Source: Medakamo hakoo (taxonomy: Eukaryota > Chlorophyta > Trebouxiophyceae > Coccomyxaceae). Taken from it: DNA of 64,000 nt. How positions within the stretch are numbered: position 1 is the stretch's first letter; each line of letters starts with the position of its first letter. A model generated the notes under the pieces. It was not told where the DNA came from, did no database searches, and saw only the letters and a program-made list of their open reading frames with translations. This document shows, in pieces, positions 8,323 to 18,232 of this stretch. The DNA lies in NCBI GenBank assembly GCA_026636295.1, contig CP089463.1, positions 620,001 to 684,000 on the forward strand, written 5' to 3'. The position numbers and the translations under genes were made by a program.

Positions 8323-9296
8323 TCACCGGCGGCCGCCCTTCTTCGGCGCGGACGAACCCTTCTTGTCCGACATCGCGTTGAGCTGGTTGAGGGCCGGGCC
8401 CGCGATGTTGATGCCCACCCAGATGAGCGCGGGCGCGAACAGGGCCAGGAACAGGCCGGGGCGGCCGTCGCCGGCGGCCAGCGTGGCCACCTCCGTGGCC
8501 GCGTCGGCGGACTGGGCGGCGAACATGGAGGCGGCGGTCAGGCCCAGGCCGATGGCGGCGGCGCGGCCCTTGCGCGCCTTGGGCGCGCCGCCCTTCGCGT
8601 TGGACTCGGTCATCGCCGCGATCTGGTTGGCGACCGGCTGCGCCATGTTGAAGGCCACCCAGCCCAGGACGGGGACGAACAGGGAGAGCAGGATGCTCAG
8701 GCGGCCGTCGCCGGCGGCCAGGGTCGCGACCTCGGTCGCGGCGCCGGCCGGGCCGGCCACGGCCAGCGTCGCGACGGCGGCCGCGGCGGTGGCGGCCTGG
8801 GTGACGGCGTCCTGTTTTTTGGGGGGTTGTTGATGTGGAGGGGGTGGGTGAGTGCGAGCGGGGGCGAGGAGAGAGAGGCGTGCGGGCGGGTTTGGCCAGC
8901 GAAAGAGGGCGGGGCAGCCCCTCCCCCTCTCTCCAGGAGAGGAGATAGGGCCGGCGTGCGAGAAGGGTCGGGCGCGGGGATCAGCGGGCCGGGCAGCGGC
9001 CGAGCTCTGCCACCATTGCCCTCGGACTCGGACTCCAACTCCCTTCAAAGGGTCGGCGGATGCTTGTCCAGCCCTCCGAGGGCATGGGCGGGCGTGGCCG
9101 GTGGGCGCGTCGGACGCCGGGCGCGGCCTGCGCGCAAAACTTGCGGCGCCGGACGCAGCGAGCTCTGCTCGTTTTTCTTCTTCTTCATCGACTCCGCGCG
9201 CACCTTGGGCGCGGCCTGGGCGACGACGGCGCGGCGCGTCGTGCGGGCGGCCAGGGCCGGGCGCACAGCGGCGGAACGGGACAGGGCGGTCTGCAT
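8323..9296 (-). CDS. PSBY: Photosystem II PsbY precursor with two mature units
   Basis: Exons 9204-9296 and 8323-8811 encode 193 aa. The first exon gives a classic plastid transit peptide (MQTALSRSAAVRPALAARTT). The mature part has two copies of the PsbY unit, each opening with ATEVATLAAGDGR and continuing into one membrane span: LSILLSLFVPVLGWVAFNM and LFLALFAPALIWVGINI. Each copy is preceded by an Ala-rich hydrophobic segment ending in AxA (GPAGAA, SADAA), a likely thylakoid processing site. One polyprotein can thus yield two PsbY chains, as in other green lineages. PsbY is a small single-span subunit near cytochrome b559 of photosystem II. This gene shows that the organism is photosynthetic. 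Confidence 0.95.
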
Positions 9297-9446
9297 CGTC
9301 GTGGGCGGGGCGCGGAGGGGTCGAAGTGGAAAGACTGTTGGTTCGCGATAGAAGCAGTGGGCGCAGCGCCGGGCGCAGGGACGGCCAAAACGCGCGCGCT
9401 CTGCACCATCCGCCTCTCCTCTCTCTCTTCCCTCGCTACACACTTC

Positions 9447-11660
9447 CTACCGCCAGTCCTCATCGTCCACCCGCCCACCGCCGTCAGGCCCGGCATCGAA
9501 CTTGTCAAACAGGGAATCCAGGCCCGCAGGAGCAGCAGCGGCGGCGGGCGCGGCGGCGGGAACGGCCGGCGCGCGCGGCGGCGGACCGTCCAGCAGGCCG
9601 CCACCCCTCGACCCGCCCCCACTCCCGCCACCGCCGCCGGGGTATTTGTCCCTCAACAGCGCCCGCGTCAGGGGTGACACGTCCGCCAGGCGCCGGGCTG
9701 TGCCAGCCGAGACGGGCGGCGGTGCGGCAGGACCAGGAGGCCCGCCAGCCAGGCGGGCGCGCCACCCTGCCAGCGCGCCACCCCCACCGCCGCCGCCCCT
9801 CCCCAGCTCGGTTTCGGGCGACCGGGAGGGCGAGGGCGCGGCCATGCCGGCCTCCACAGGCAGGCCGTCCGCAATGGTCGCCGCCAGCGCGGAGCCCAGA
9901 GCCTCCCCACGCGCCGCCGCCGCGGCTTCCTCCCGCACCAGCGCCCGCCCGCGCTCGACCGCGGCGTCGGCCTCGCTCCCGCCGCCGCTCGCGCCGCCGT
10001 CTTCCCCGCTGCCCGAGTCGGTAAAGCCCGCGTACCGGGCGGGGAGGCAGGGCACCGCACGCGCGATGGTCCCACCTACGTCTAAGCACAAAGCAGCGGC
10101 ATACGCGGCCACGACGGCCGGGAACCAGGTGTTGAAGGACGCGCCCAGCAGCGGCACGTCGCGCATGGCGCGCGCCATTTTTTTAGCAAACACGGTCGGA
10201 GGCGGGGAAGAGGGCGACGCACTGCTTCCGTCATCATTCACCATGCGGATGACGTGCAAGTAGTTGTACGCCAGCGGCGCGGCGAACCGGGAGACTGCGC
10301 CCGCGTTGGCGAGGAGCGAGCGCGGGGTGGTCGCGCCCGGGATGACTCGGTAAAAGGGGAAGACGCCCAGGGCGAACAGGGAGCGGTACGCGGCCGCGGC
10401 GGCGTAGGCGAGCGGGGCGCCGACCAGCGCCTGGGCGGCCAGCTCCGTGGACGACGACGTGGCGTTGCGGTCGAGCGCGGCGTGGATGGCGTGCGAGAAG
10501 GGCGAGAGGTCCGGGTGGGTGCCCGTCGCGAGGGTTGCCTCGGACCAAATGATTAAAAAACCCAGGGCCGCCGCCGCCGCCGCGGCAGCACGCAGGACCC
10601 AGGGCCGGGCAGACGCCCACAGGGCGGCGGAGCCCGTGAGGGGAGGTTGAGAGGGCGGCGGGGCAGGGCCGCCGCCGAGGAGGGCCGTCGCCCCGTCCCC
10701 GGCCAACACGCCCGCCTGGGCTTCGGCCGCCAGCGCGTCCGAGACCGCCAACGCGTACGCCGCCCGCGTGCCACAGTACGCGCCCGCCGCCCGGGTGACG
10801 CGTCGTTTCAGGGCCGCCAGCCCGGCCACGCCGTCGCAGCCGTAGTCCAGGTCGGCGTCGGTGAGGGCGTCGAGGCGGACGCGCCCGGCCGCGTCGCGTG
10901 GCGCGGTGGAAGGTTTGAAGGGGACGGGCGCGGCCTCGGCGGCCGCGCGCAGGTCGTCGGCGAGCGGGCGCAACGGGTCGCGGCGGGGCAGCGGTTGGAC
11001 GGTGGCTTCCACGACCACGGCGACGGCCCGGGACTCTGCCGCGGCCGCGCTCCAGTCGTCCGCGGCGTGCGCGACGCGCCAGTAGTGCGTGCGCAGGCGG
11101 GACGCTGGGAAGGACGCCCGCCACAGCGAGCGCGGGATGGCGACCAGGCCGTGGCCCAGCAGCAGGACTACGGCGACGAGACCGTACGCGTTGACGAGGA
11201 CCATCACCAGGCCGGGCAGGCCGCGCCAGGTCAGGCGGCCGGTGGCCAGCAGCAACGCCAGGCCCGCGAGCGCCGCCGTCGCGATGGCGCCGTAATAAAT
11301 GCCCGAGTCGCGCAGGCTGGTCTTGAACCGCCCGAACCAGGTGAAGTCGCCGGCGTCGCTCATGCCCGCGGCGATGGGGATGACGCCCCAGGTCAGGGCC
11401 TGGGTCGTCCAGTAGGCCGCCGTCCACAGGTACGCGACCGCCGTCGTTGTGGCGGGCCCCGCGTGGGTCAGGGCCGCCACGACGTCGATGGGCACCAGGG
11501 CGACGATGGACGCGGACGTGACCCAGGCGACGGCGACGATGGCCCGGGCGGGGAACGGGACGGTCGGCGCCGCGTACTTGCGCTGGACGGCGGCCGTGCC
11601 GCCCAAGACGGCCAGCATGGCCGGGATGTAGAAGGCCCACATGTGGAAGGGGGTGGTCAA
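9447..11660 (-). CDS. LMBR1/LMBD2-like multi-spanning membrane protein
   Basis: A single-exon gene of 737 aa with ATG at 11660. An in-frame extension upstream is Arg/Pro-rich and looks non-coding. The N-terminal half has several hydrophobic spans, beginning MWAFYIPAMLAVLGGTAAV. It contains the LMBR1-type text YWTTQALTWGVIPIAAGMS, DAGDFTWFGRFKTSLRDS and GLVMVLVNAYGLVAVVLLL. A cytosolic loop and a second group of spans (LGFLIIWSEATLAT, ALGVFPFYRVIPG, YNYLHVIRM) follow. The C-terminus is disordered Gly/Pro-rich. LMBR1-domain proteins are lipocalin-receptor-like membrane proteins of the endomembrane system and plasma membrane. The LMBD2 branch has been linked to GPCR signalling in animals, but its role in algae is unknown. 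Confidence 0.82.
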   Translation of the reverse strand: MTTPFHMWAFYIPAMLAVLGGTAAVQRKYAAPTVPFPARAIVAVAWVTSASIVALVPIDVVAALTHAGPATTTAVAYLWTAAYWTTQALTWGVIPIAAGMSDAGDFTWFGRFKTSLRDSGIYYGAIATAALAGLALLLATGRLTWRGLPGLVMVLVNAYGLVAVVLLLGHGLVAIPRSLWRASFPASRLRTHYWRVAHAADDWSAAAAESRAVAVVVEATVQPLPRRDPLRPLADDLRAAAEAAPVPFKPSTAPRDAAGRVRLDALTDADLDYGCDGVAGLAALKRRVTRAAGAYCGTRAAYALAVSDALAAEAQAGVLAGDGATALLGGGPAPPPSQPPLTGSAALWASARPWVLRAAAAAAAALGFLIIWSEATLATGTHPDLSPFSHAIHAALDRNATSSSTELAAQALVGAPLAYAAAAAYRSLFALGVFPFYRVIPGATTPRSLLANAGAVSRFAAPLAYNYLHVIRMVNDDGSSASPSSPPPTVFAKKMARAMRDVPLLGASFNTWFPAVVAAYAAALCLDVGGTIARAVPCLPARYAGFTDSGSGEDGGASGGGSEADAAVERGRALVREEAAAAARGEALGSALAATIADGLPVEAGMAAPSPSRSPETELGRGGGGGGGALAGWRARLAGGPPGPAAPPPVSAGTARRLADVSPLTRALLRDKYPGGGGGSGGGSRGGGLLDGPPPRAPAVPAAAPAAAAAPAGLDSLFDKFDAGPDGGGRVDDEDWR

Positions 11661-12295
11661 AGAGGGGGCCGGGGGGCCTGGACGCGCGCGGCGCAGCGGG
11701 CGCGCGTCCCTCGCTCTCCTTCAGCGCGCGCACGTGCTCTCACAGGCCGTGCTTGGGCCCTGTGTGCGCGGTGGACAGGCGCACGCACGCCGGCGTGTGT
11801 GCCTCTCTCGCGCGGGCCCTGTCGTGCAGGGGCGCGAGTTTATTCGAGGGAGTGACGGGCAATGCCCTGCTGCTTCACTTGCCTGTTCCGTCTCGCTCGC
11901 CTGAGAGCGGGCGCTCGTCAGGGCACACGCGGACTCTCAACTTTGTCCACCCGTGGCCAGGTGCGCGACGACTCTCACCTCTCAGTCGCCCGGCGCATCG
12001 CGCGTCAGAGACGTACGTCTGAGCGCGTGCTGCGGGCGAAACAGAGGAGACAGCGCCGCGCGTGTTTTGCGGCAACAGCTCTCTGTTCGTTCGTCGCCGC
12101 CCATCCACAGCGGCCAGGAAGCCGCGCCTTCCCCTCTCCGACACGCGCCGCAGAGAGCACAGTCTTGTCCTCCCGCCTGTCCAGGCGACAGCGGTACAGA
12201 AGCGCAGGCTTGGACGCACGACGCTTTTCTCGTGCGGGCGCATTTTGCGACGCGCTCTCAACCTCTCCCGCCTCTACTCAACACTCCAGGTGCGA
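11661..12295. other. Divergent intergenic region between LMBR1-like and seipin genes
   Basis: About 635 bases between two divergent ATGs must hold both promoters. The seipin-proximal part is CT-rich. A possible 3' splice site (ACACTCCAG) lies just before the seipin ATG, so a 5'-UTR intron is possible. I see no TATA box that I would defend and no extra gene. Confidence 0.45.
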
Positions 12296-13945
12296 ATGAT
12301 GGACGACCCGGCCTTCTCCCGCCGGCCGCCGCCCCTGGCGACGACGACGCCGGACGGCGGCACTGACACCACCTGGCCGCCCGGCTGGCCGGGCAAGCCG
12401 TCGTCCTCGCCCGTGCCTGCCGCCGCGCCGTCCCCTAGCTCCTGGCTCGCCCGCCGAGGGTGGGGCGCTGGGGCCAGCGGCGGTGCCGTCACTCCCGGCA
12501 CGCCCGCATCGACCGGCTCGCCCGGCGGCGGTGCCGCGGCGTCAACCTACCCGGCCTGGCCCGGGCCCAGCCCGTCCGGGCGTGTTGGAGCGTGGACACG
12601 GCAGCCTCCACCCCCTCCACCTCCACCCTACCCGCCCTCGGCGTTCGACCTGGCCGGCCACGCCGCCTCCCTGTCGGCCGCCGCGTCGTCCGCCGCGTCG
12701 TCCGCCCTGGCGGCCGTTCGCGCGGCCCGGTCGGCCGCGCTGCTCGCCGGCTCCGCCCTGGGCGGCGGCGCCTGCCTGGCCGGCTGGGTGTTGTTGCTCG
12801 GTCTGTTGGCGACGCGCGCGCTGGCCCCACCCGCCGCCGTCGTCTCCCGCGAGCTGTGGGTCGATTACACGGCGTCGCCCGCGTCCGGCGTCGCGTCCTT
12901 CCTACCAGACCCAGCAGCGGCAGCCCTGGTCGCGGCCGCGGCGGGCGGCGACCCCAAGGGAGGAGGCGCCGCCCCGTCGTCCCTCCTCCCGCGCGCGTTC
13001 CCCGCTGGGCGCCGCCTGGACGTCTGGCTGACCGTGGAAGCGCCCGACGTCGACGCCCGTGGCGGGGGCGGCGGGGCGGCGGGCGACGTCTTCCAAGTCC
13101 GGGCCGAGCTGTTGGCCCCCGACGGCCGCGTGCTGGCCGCCGCGTCGCGGCCGGCCCTGCTGCCGCCGCGGTCCCGCGCCGCGCGCGCGCTGCGGTCGGC
13201 TGCCCTCGCCCCGCTCGTCGTCCTGGGCTTGGCCGACGAGCTGCGCAGCTTGCGCGTCCCGCTCTTCACAGCGTACAGAGACCGGGGCGACGCGCCCTTT
13301 GTCGCGTTGCGGGTCGCCCTGGCGGGGCGGGCCAGCGCCGGCGGTTCTGCCGGCGCGGTCGCCATCAACGCGCCGCCCCCCGCCCTCGCGGCCGTCCGCG
13401 GCGTCGTCCGCCAGCGGCTGCCCCTGCCCGTCCGCCTGCTGTACTGGGTGAGGCCGGGAGATGCGCTGGCCTGGCCGCTGTTCGCCCTGGCCGCGGTCGC
13501 CATTGCCGGCGGCGGCGCGGCGGCGGCGCTGTGTGCGCTGGGGTGGGTGCTGTCGTCCCGCGGGTGGCTGTGGGGTGGCGCGAGCGACGAAGGCGGAGAG
13601 GAAGGAGAGGAGGACGGCGGCCTGTCCGTCCAAGAGCTGCCGTCGGGAGCCGCCACGCCTGGGCGGGACTACCCCACGGAAGAGGACGACTGGGCGGCGG
13701 CGGCGCCGCGCCCGCCGCCCTCCGTCGTCATCTCGAGCTCGTCATCGGAGAGCGAGGGCGAAGCGGGCGGAATGGATGGCGGCGGCGACAGCGGCCGTGC
13801 CAGCGCCTCCTCCGACGAGTTTGTGGACAGCCTGGACGGCGGGCCGGAGGGCGACACCATCCCCGCTGCTGGCGTGCCTGACGCGCGGTGGGAGGGCAGT
13901 GGCGGCGGGCTGCGGTGGCGGGGTGGAGGCGGGAGTGGAGGGTGA
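12296..13945 (+). CDS. SEIPIN: Seipin, lipid-droplet biogenesis protein
   Basis: A single exon of 549 aa starts at the first of two adjacent ATGs (12296); the longer open frame upstream is UTR-like. The N-terminus is disordered Pro/Ser-rich. The first membrane span is near residues 155-180 (LAGWVLLLGLLATRAL). The lumenal beta-sandwich follows, with SRELWVDYTASPASGVASF, GRRLDVWLTVEAPDVD, FQVRAELLAPDGRVLAAASR and SLRVPLFTAYRDRGDAPF, all typical seipin blocks. The second span is near 393-420. The cytosolic tail is acidic and Ser-rich. Seipin forms ring oligomers at ER-lipid droplet contacts and controls droplet number and size. The gene is convergent with the Dabb gene, only 43 bases apart. Confidence 0.9.
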   Translation: MMDDPAFSRRPPPLATTTPDGGTDTTWPPGWPGKPSSSPVPAAAPSPSSWLARRGWGAGASGGAVTPGTPASTGSPGGGAAASTYPAWPGPSPSGRVGAWTRQPPPPPPPPYPPSAFDLAGHAASLSAAASSAASSALAAVRAARSAALLAGSALGGGACLAGWVLLLGLLATRALAPPAAVVSRELWVDYTASPASGVASFLPDPAAAALVAAAAGGDPKGGGAAPSSLLPRAFPAGRRLDVWLTVEAPDVDARGGGGGAAGDVFQVRAELLAPDGRVLAAASRPALLPPRSRAARALRSAALAPLVVLGLADELRSLRVPLFTAYRDRGDAPFVALRVALAGRASAGGSAGAVAINAPPPALAAVRGVVRQRLPLPVRLLYWVRPGDALAWPLFALAAVAIAGGGAAAALCALGWVLSSRGWLWGGASDEGGEEGEEDGGLSVQELPSGAATPGRDYPTEEDDWAAAAPRPPPSVVISSSSSESEGEAGGMDGGGDSGRASASSDEFVDSLDGGPEGDTIPAAGVPDARWEGSGGGLRWRGGGGSGG

Positions 13946-13988
13946 GAAACAACGAACGACAACGAAAAAAAAACTGTTTACAAAAAAA

Positions 13989-14831
13989 TCACCGCGGCGC
14001 GCCCACGGGCGGCGGGCCCTGATTCCCTCCTGCCGCGGGCGCAATGCTCCACGCTTCTACGGCCGTCAAGACGAGCGGCGACCCCGCCGCCGCCGCGGAC
14101 GCCGCGTCGGCCGCGGCCACCAGCGGCGGCAGCGCTAAGAAAGCAGCCGCCTGGGCCGGGCGGGCAAACCGGGCCAGCAGCGCATGCGTCCACCCGGCGG
14201 GAGTCGAGCTGGGCGGAGTCACCAGGCGTCCCGGGCAGGCTTGCAGAGCTCCAGCCAGCGAGGATTCGGCCAAGGCCGCCAGGTCGGAGAGGTAGGCGTC
14301 CGCGGACGGCGCGTCGGGGCCTGGAGAAGCCACGCCGCCAAACGCGAGGCACACGTCCACGCCCTCCTCCCACTCCGCCCCCCGCCTGAACAAGGGTTCC
14401 AGGTCGTCCGGTGCGCGCGAGTCAAAGGCCAGGATGACTGGTGGGGACGACAACAGGCCGGACGCGAGCGCGGACGCGGCCGGGCCGGAGAAGGCTGGGT
14501 GCGCGACAAACGACGACGCGGGCGGCGCGCTGCCAAAGCGCAGGGACAGCGCGTGCGTTGCTGTGGGCGGTGGCAGGCCACCACCTCCAGGTAGCGCTTC
14601 TGCGTCTCCTGCGAACGCGCATAGGGCGCCGGGCGCCAAGTATTGGGCCGACCACAGCTTGTCGACGAGCTCGTCCATCGTGTGTGGTGGGCCGCTGCTG
14701 CCGGGGTGGTCGTCGCCGTCGTCGCTCTCGCTTTCCCGGCCCGCGCGGAGTAAAATGACCAGCTCCGTCACGGAGCGCTCCCCTGATCCAGCGGCCAGTG
14801 GGTCTGGGCCCCTGGTGGTGGGGAAGCCCAT
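13989..14831 (-). CDS. Stress-response A/B barrel (Dabb) domain protein
   Basis: A single exon of 280 aa with ATG at 14831. The N-terminal part (VTELVILLRAG, TMDELVDKLWSAQYL, ATHALSLRFGSA, SSFVAHPAFSGPAASAL) follows the order of the Dabb fold: a strand, a helix with a D/N-rich start, a strand and a short helix with a conserved 'HP'. A second, more diverged copy seems to follow (PPVILAFDSRAPDDLE, EEGVDVCLAFG, WTHALLARFARPAQAAAF). Plants have double-Dabb proteins of this kind (for example UP3) that are stress-induced. The biochemical role is unclear. It is tandem with, and downstream of, the CAF-1 subunit gene. Confidence 0.65.
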   Translation of the reverse strand: MGFPTTRGPDPLAAGSGERSVTELVILLRAGRESESDDGDDHPGSSGPPHTMDELVDKLWSAQYLAPGALCAFAGDAEALPGGGGLPPPTATHALSLRFGSAPPASSFVAHPAFSGPAASALASGLLSSPPVILAFDSRAPDDLEPLFRRGAEWEEGVDVCLAFGGVASPGPDAPSADAYLSDLAALAESSLAGALQACPGRLVTPPSSTPAGWTHALLARFARPAQAAAFLALPPLVAAADAASAAAAGSPLVLTAVEAWSIAPAAGGNQGPPPVGAPR

Positions 14832-15075
14832 GGATGGAGGCTGGTGGCGACGGCGGTGCGGGAGGAGGGAGAGCGCGTGCGGCCGATTGGTCGGGCGCGC
14901 GGGGTGGAGCGGGCGCGTGGATGAGGCCCGGCCAGCTGCGGCTGCGGCAGTGGGCGCGTACGTCCGGCGTGCCGCGCCCGTGCGCATTTGGCGTCTTGTG
15001 TGCGGGAATGGAGCTGTGATGCTTCGTCTCCTTGTCGTTTTTTTCACCTCGACCCCCACGCACCCCCCACCCACC

Positions 15076-17420
15076 TCACTTCTTCGCTTTCGCGGCGGCC
15101 GCCGCCGCGCCCGCCTGGGCCGCCAGAGCGGCGATGCCGCCCGCCGGGAACAGGCCACCAGTGGGAGCTGGCGCGGCGCCAGCTTTCTCGGCAGACGGCG
15201 GCGGCGCGGGTGCGGAGATGGTGACGGCCGCGTCGGCCGGCCCTGGAGTAGCAGTGGGCGGTGCACTGCCCACGGGCGTGGGCGCGATCCGCCGCGGGGT
15301 CGGGCCCGCGGAAGCGGCGGCGCCGCCACCGTCGCCGCTGACCGGTTCGGGCACGATGCGGCGCGGGGAGGGCGCGGCCGGAGCGCCGACGGCGTCGGGG
15401 ATGATGCGGCGGGACGGGCCCGGCGGTGGCAGGCCGCCGCCAGGTGGCCCGCCGACGGGTTCGGGCACCACCCGCCGCGGGCCGGGCGCCGCCGCCGCCG
15501 CACCACCAACGCCGGGCCCAATGGGCGACGGCTGGATGCGCTTGACGGCCGACCCGCCGTCGAAACGCGGCGGCGGCGGCACGGGCGCGGCGGCGGGGCG
15601 GGCCGACGCCGCAGCACTGGCAGGCGTGGGCGGCTGCGGCGGCGGCGCGCCGGCCTTGGCGGCCGCCGCCACCCGGGCCGCCACGTGCGCCGGCACAGCC
15701 TCCCGCGGCAGTGGAGCGCCCAGCTCGCCCGGCTCGAACGTCGCGACGGAGCAGTAGGAGTCGTACGAGGAGACGGCCAGCGACGAGCCGTCGCAGGCCC
15801 AGGCCAGGTCAGTGATGGGCGCCGGGTGCAGGCCGCCCAGGAAGGCGAGCGGGCGTGGGGACGCCGTGTCGTACAGGGCGACGCCGTCCAGGGTGGCCAG
15901 CGCGTAGACCATGCGGTACGGCAGGGACTCAAAGGGCCAGGTGGACGCCGCTTTCTCCGGCGCGCCGCCGTTGTCTTCCTCCATCGGGGCGGGCGCGCCG
16001 GGCTCACCCTCCGTGTTCGCCGCCTTTTCAAACAGGACGGGGCAGAAGCGGACGGCGACGACGGGCCGGGCGGACGGCAGGGCGATGGCCGGGCTGGCCC
16101 AGTGGCCACGCGCGTACAGGTAGGCGGCATGGACGGGCGCGGCGGACGCGCCGGAGCCGCCCCCGCCCGGGCGGAGCAGCCCCGCGGGCACGGCGAGCAC
16201 CGACCCGTCGGGCGACCAGGCCAGGCGCCGGAAGAATGTGGGCAGCTGCTCGTCCGCGAACAGCGGCAGGGAGCGGGGGGCGGCCTGCGCGGCGGCACCA
16301 CCCTCAGCGGCAGGAGCGGCAGCAGCAGCGGCCGGCGCCTCGCCCTCCCGCGGCGGGCGGCGGGCCAGGGTGGCCACGCAGACCAGGTCCTTGAGCCGGT
16401 CGGCGACCGCGGCGTGCGCGCTGTGCCCCTTGCCTTTTTTCTTGCCACCGCCCACGGCCCGCCCACCCGCGGGCCCGTACACCCGCACACTCCGGTCCGC
16501 GGACTGCGTCGCCGCGTACACGCCCGCCGGGTCCCAGGCCACGCCCTGGACGTAGTGGCGGTGGTCGCCCAAGCGGGCGCGGGACTTGGGTTGTTCAGAT
16601 GGCGGCGCGTTGCTGTGCGGCACCTCCCACAGAATCGCCAGGTTTTCCAGGGAGGCCGTGGCGAGGGCGGACCCGTCGGGCGCCCAGGCCACGTCGAAGA
16701 CGTCGTCGGAGTGGCCGCGCAAGGAAGCGACCGCCCGCCAGCGGGTGTTGGCACCGAACGGGTCCGGGGCCGCGCCGGCCGCGGCCGGCGTCGCGGCCGG
16801 TCCGCCGCCCTCCCCACCGTCCGCCGCCGGCAGCTCAGCGCACCGCCACAGGAACACCTCGCCGCCGTCGCCCGCCGAGACCAAAGTGGCGCCGCCAGGG
16901 CCGTCGGGCCCGCCGCCCGCTGTCGGCGCCCACCGCACGCAGTTTACGGACCGGGCGTGGCCTTGGAGTTCGGCGACCAGGTCGACGCGCGGGGTGCCGT
17001 CCGGGGACGAGACCAGGCGCCATATCTGTTGTCGTGGGTGGGTGGGATGGGCGTGAGTGCGCGGGCGGAGAGAAAGGCCCGCAGTCGCTGCGAGGTTTGA
17101 AAGCAGGGAGCGACGGCGGGTCGTGCGGGCGCGCGCGGGCGCGCGTGGGGCGTCGCACGCACGCGCACGCCGTCAGCCCTCCCTCCCGGCCGGCCGGGCG
17201 GGCGCAGCACTCGCATCATCACACCCAGGCACGTGTGGGCACGCCCGTACGGTCGGCCGAACCGCCTCATCGCACCCCCCTCTGTGTCTCGACGCGCCGC
17301 ATTTCGCACCTTGATTTCCTTGTCGCCGCCCGCCGTCGCCAGCAGGCCGGACGGGTGAAAGTCCAGGGAGTAGACCGGATCCTTGGCATGCCACACGATT
17401 TGCAGCGTGCCGGCCTTCAT
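15076..17420 (-). CDS. FAS2: Chromatin assembly factor 1 middle subunit (CAF-1 p60/FAS2)
   Basis: Exons 17310-17420 and 15076-17025 give 686 aa. The start [20 protein letters not shown] followed by [17 protein letters not shown] is the family hallmark. WD40 repeats follow: [103 protein letters not shown] and [20 protein letters not shown]. The tail carries repeated short Arg-Ile/Val-x-Pro motifs ([32 protein letters not shown]), in keeping with the B-domain-like ASF1-binding motifs known from p60. CAF-1 deposits H3-H4 onto newly replicated DNA in the nucleus. The gene is divergent from VPS55. Confidence 0.92.
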
Positions 17421-17557
17421 GGTGGGAAGGGGATGAAGGCGCGGGCGGGACGGAAAGAACAATAAAAAAAAGTGAAAAGACGGACAAGATGCAAAACACT
17501 CCTCTATTTTTCTTTTCTCTTGCGCCTCGCACACGGGGCCACACGTCGCAGCCCGCC

Positions 17558-18108
17558 ATGGCTATCAGCGACATCCGCGGTGCGTGGGTGGCATGTGCGC
17601 GCGTGTGCGGGCGACGGAGGGCAGGAGGCAGAGGCGCGCGTGTCTCGCTCTTGCGCTCGCTCGCGGCGTGCGGCGCGTGCGGCGCTCCGCCTCCGCCTGT
17701 TCTCCCATCCCGCTTCCTCCTCTCACCAGCGCCCGCGCCCCGCCCGACACCCGCCTCCCTGTAAAAATGACAGTCCTCTTCGCCCTGGCCCTGTCCCTGT
17801 CCCTGGGCCTGCTCCTCCAGGGCGCCGCCTGCTACGCGAATTTCTGGCCCCTCCTGACGGCGTGCGCCTACCTGCTGTGGCCGATGCCGTCCCTCTTCTT
17901 TGCGGAGAGCGCGCCGGGTTTCGCGCGCTGGCTGTCTGGGTTTTCGACGACGGCAGCGGCCGGGATTGTGTGCACTCTGTGGCACGCGGGCAAGGTGCCG
18001 GGCCTGGCGGCTGCGTTGCAAGTCGCGGCGGTGGGCGTGCTGTGCGGGACGTGGACGGCTTTTGAGAAGATGGCGGGCGAAAACAGCTACGGCGGCGGGT
18101 ACTGGTGA
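17558..18108 (+). CDS. VPS55: VPS55/OB-RGRP family endosomal membrane protein
   Basis: Exons 17558-17579 and 17774-18108 encode 118 aa, starting MAISDIR and continuing [12 protein letters not shown]. The short first exon uses a GTGCGT donor in phase 1. The acceptor is GACAG just after an ATG that could serve as an alternative start (17767). Four membrane spans and the family text [37 protein letters not shown] and LWHAGKV are clear, as is the typical short tail ending in an aromatic (GGGYW). VPS55 works with VPS68 in sorting from endosomes to the vacuole. The usual family length is about 130 aa. It is divergent from the CAF-1 subunit gene and convergent with the claspin-like gene. Confidence 0.87.
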
Positions 18109-18232
18109 AATGCGAGGGAGGGAGGGAGAGAGAGAGAGAGAGGGGGTCGAGAGTAGAAAAGAGTGAAAGCGTCCGCGCGTTTTTTCTTTGTGTGTTCCAT
18201 CCCGTCTCTCCCATCCCCACATGTCATACATG

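Noticed and set aside
13989-16817. A 942-residue minus-strand open frame joining the Dabb gene and part of the CAF-1 subunit
   Set aside because: Only its last 280 residues are the Dabb protein. The rest is an Arg/Pro-rich shadow of the CAF-1 subunit reading frame.
17767-17769. ATG at 17767 as the only start of VPS55
   Set aside because: It is possible, but a short first exon starting at 17558 splices in phase to 17774 and gives a better N-terminus. The ATG is kept as an alternative.
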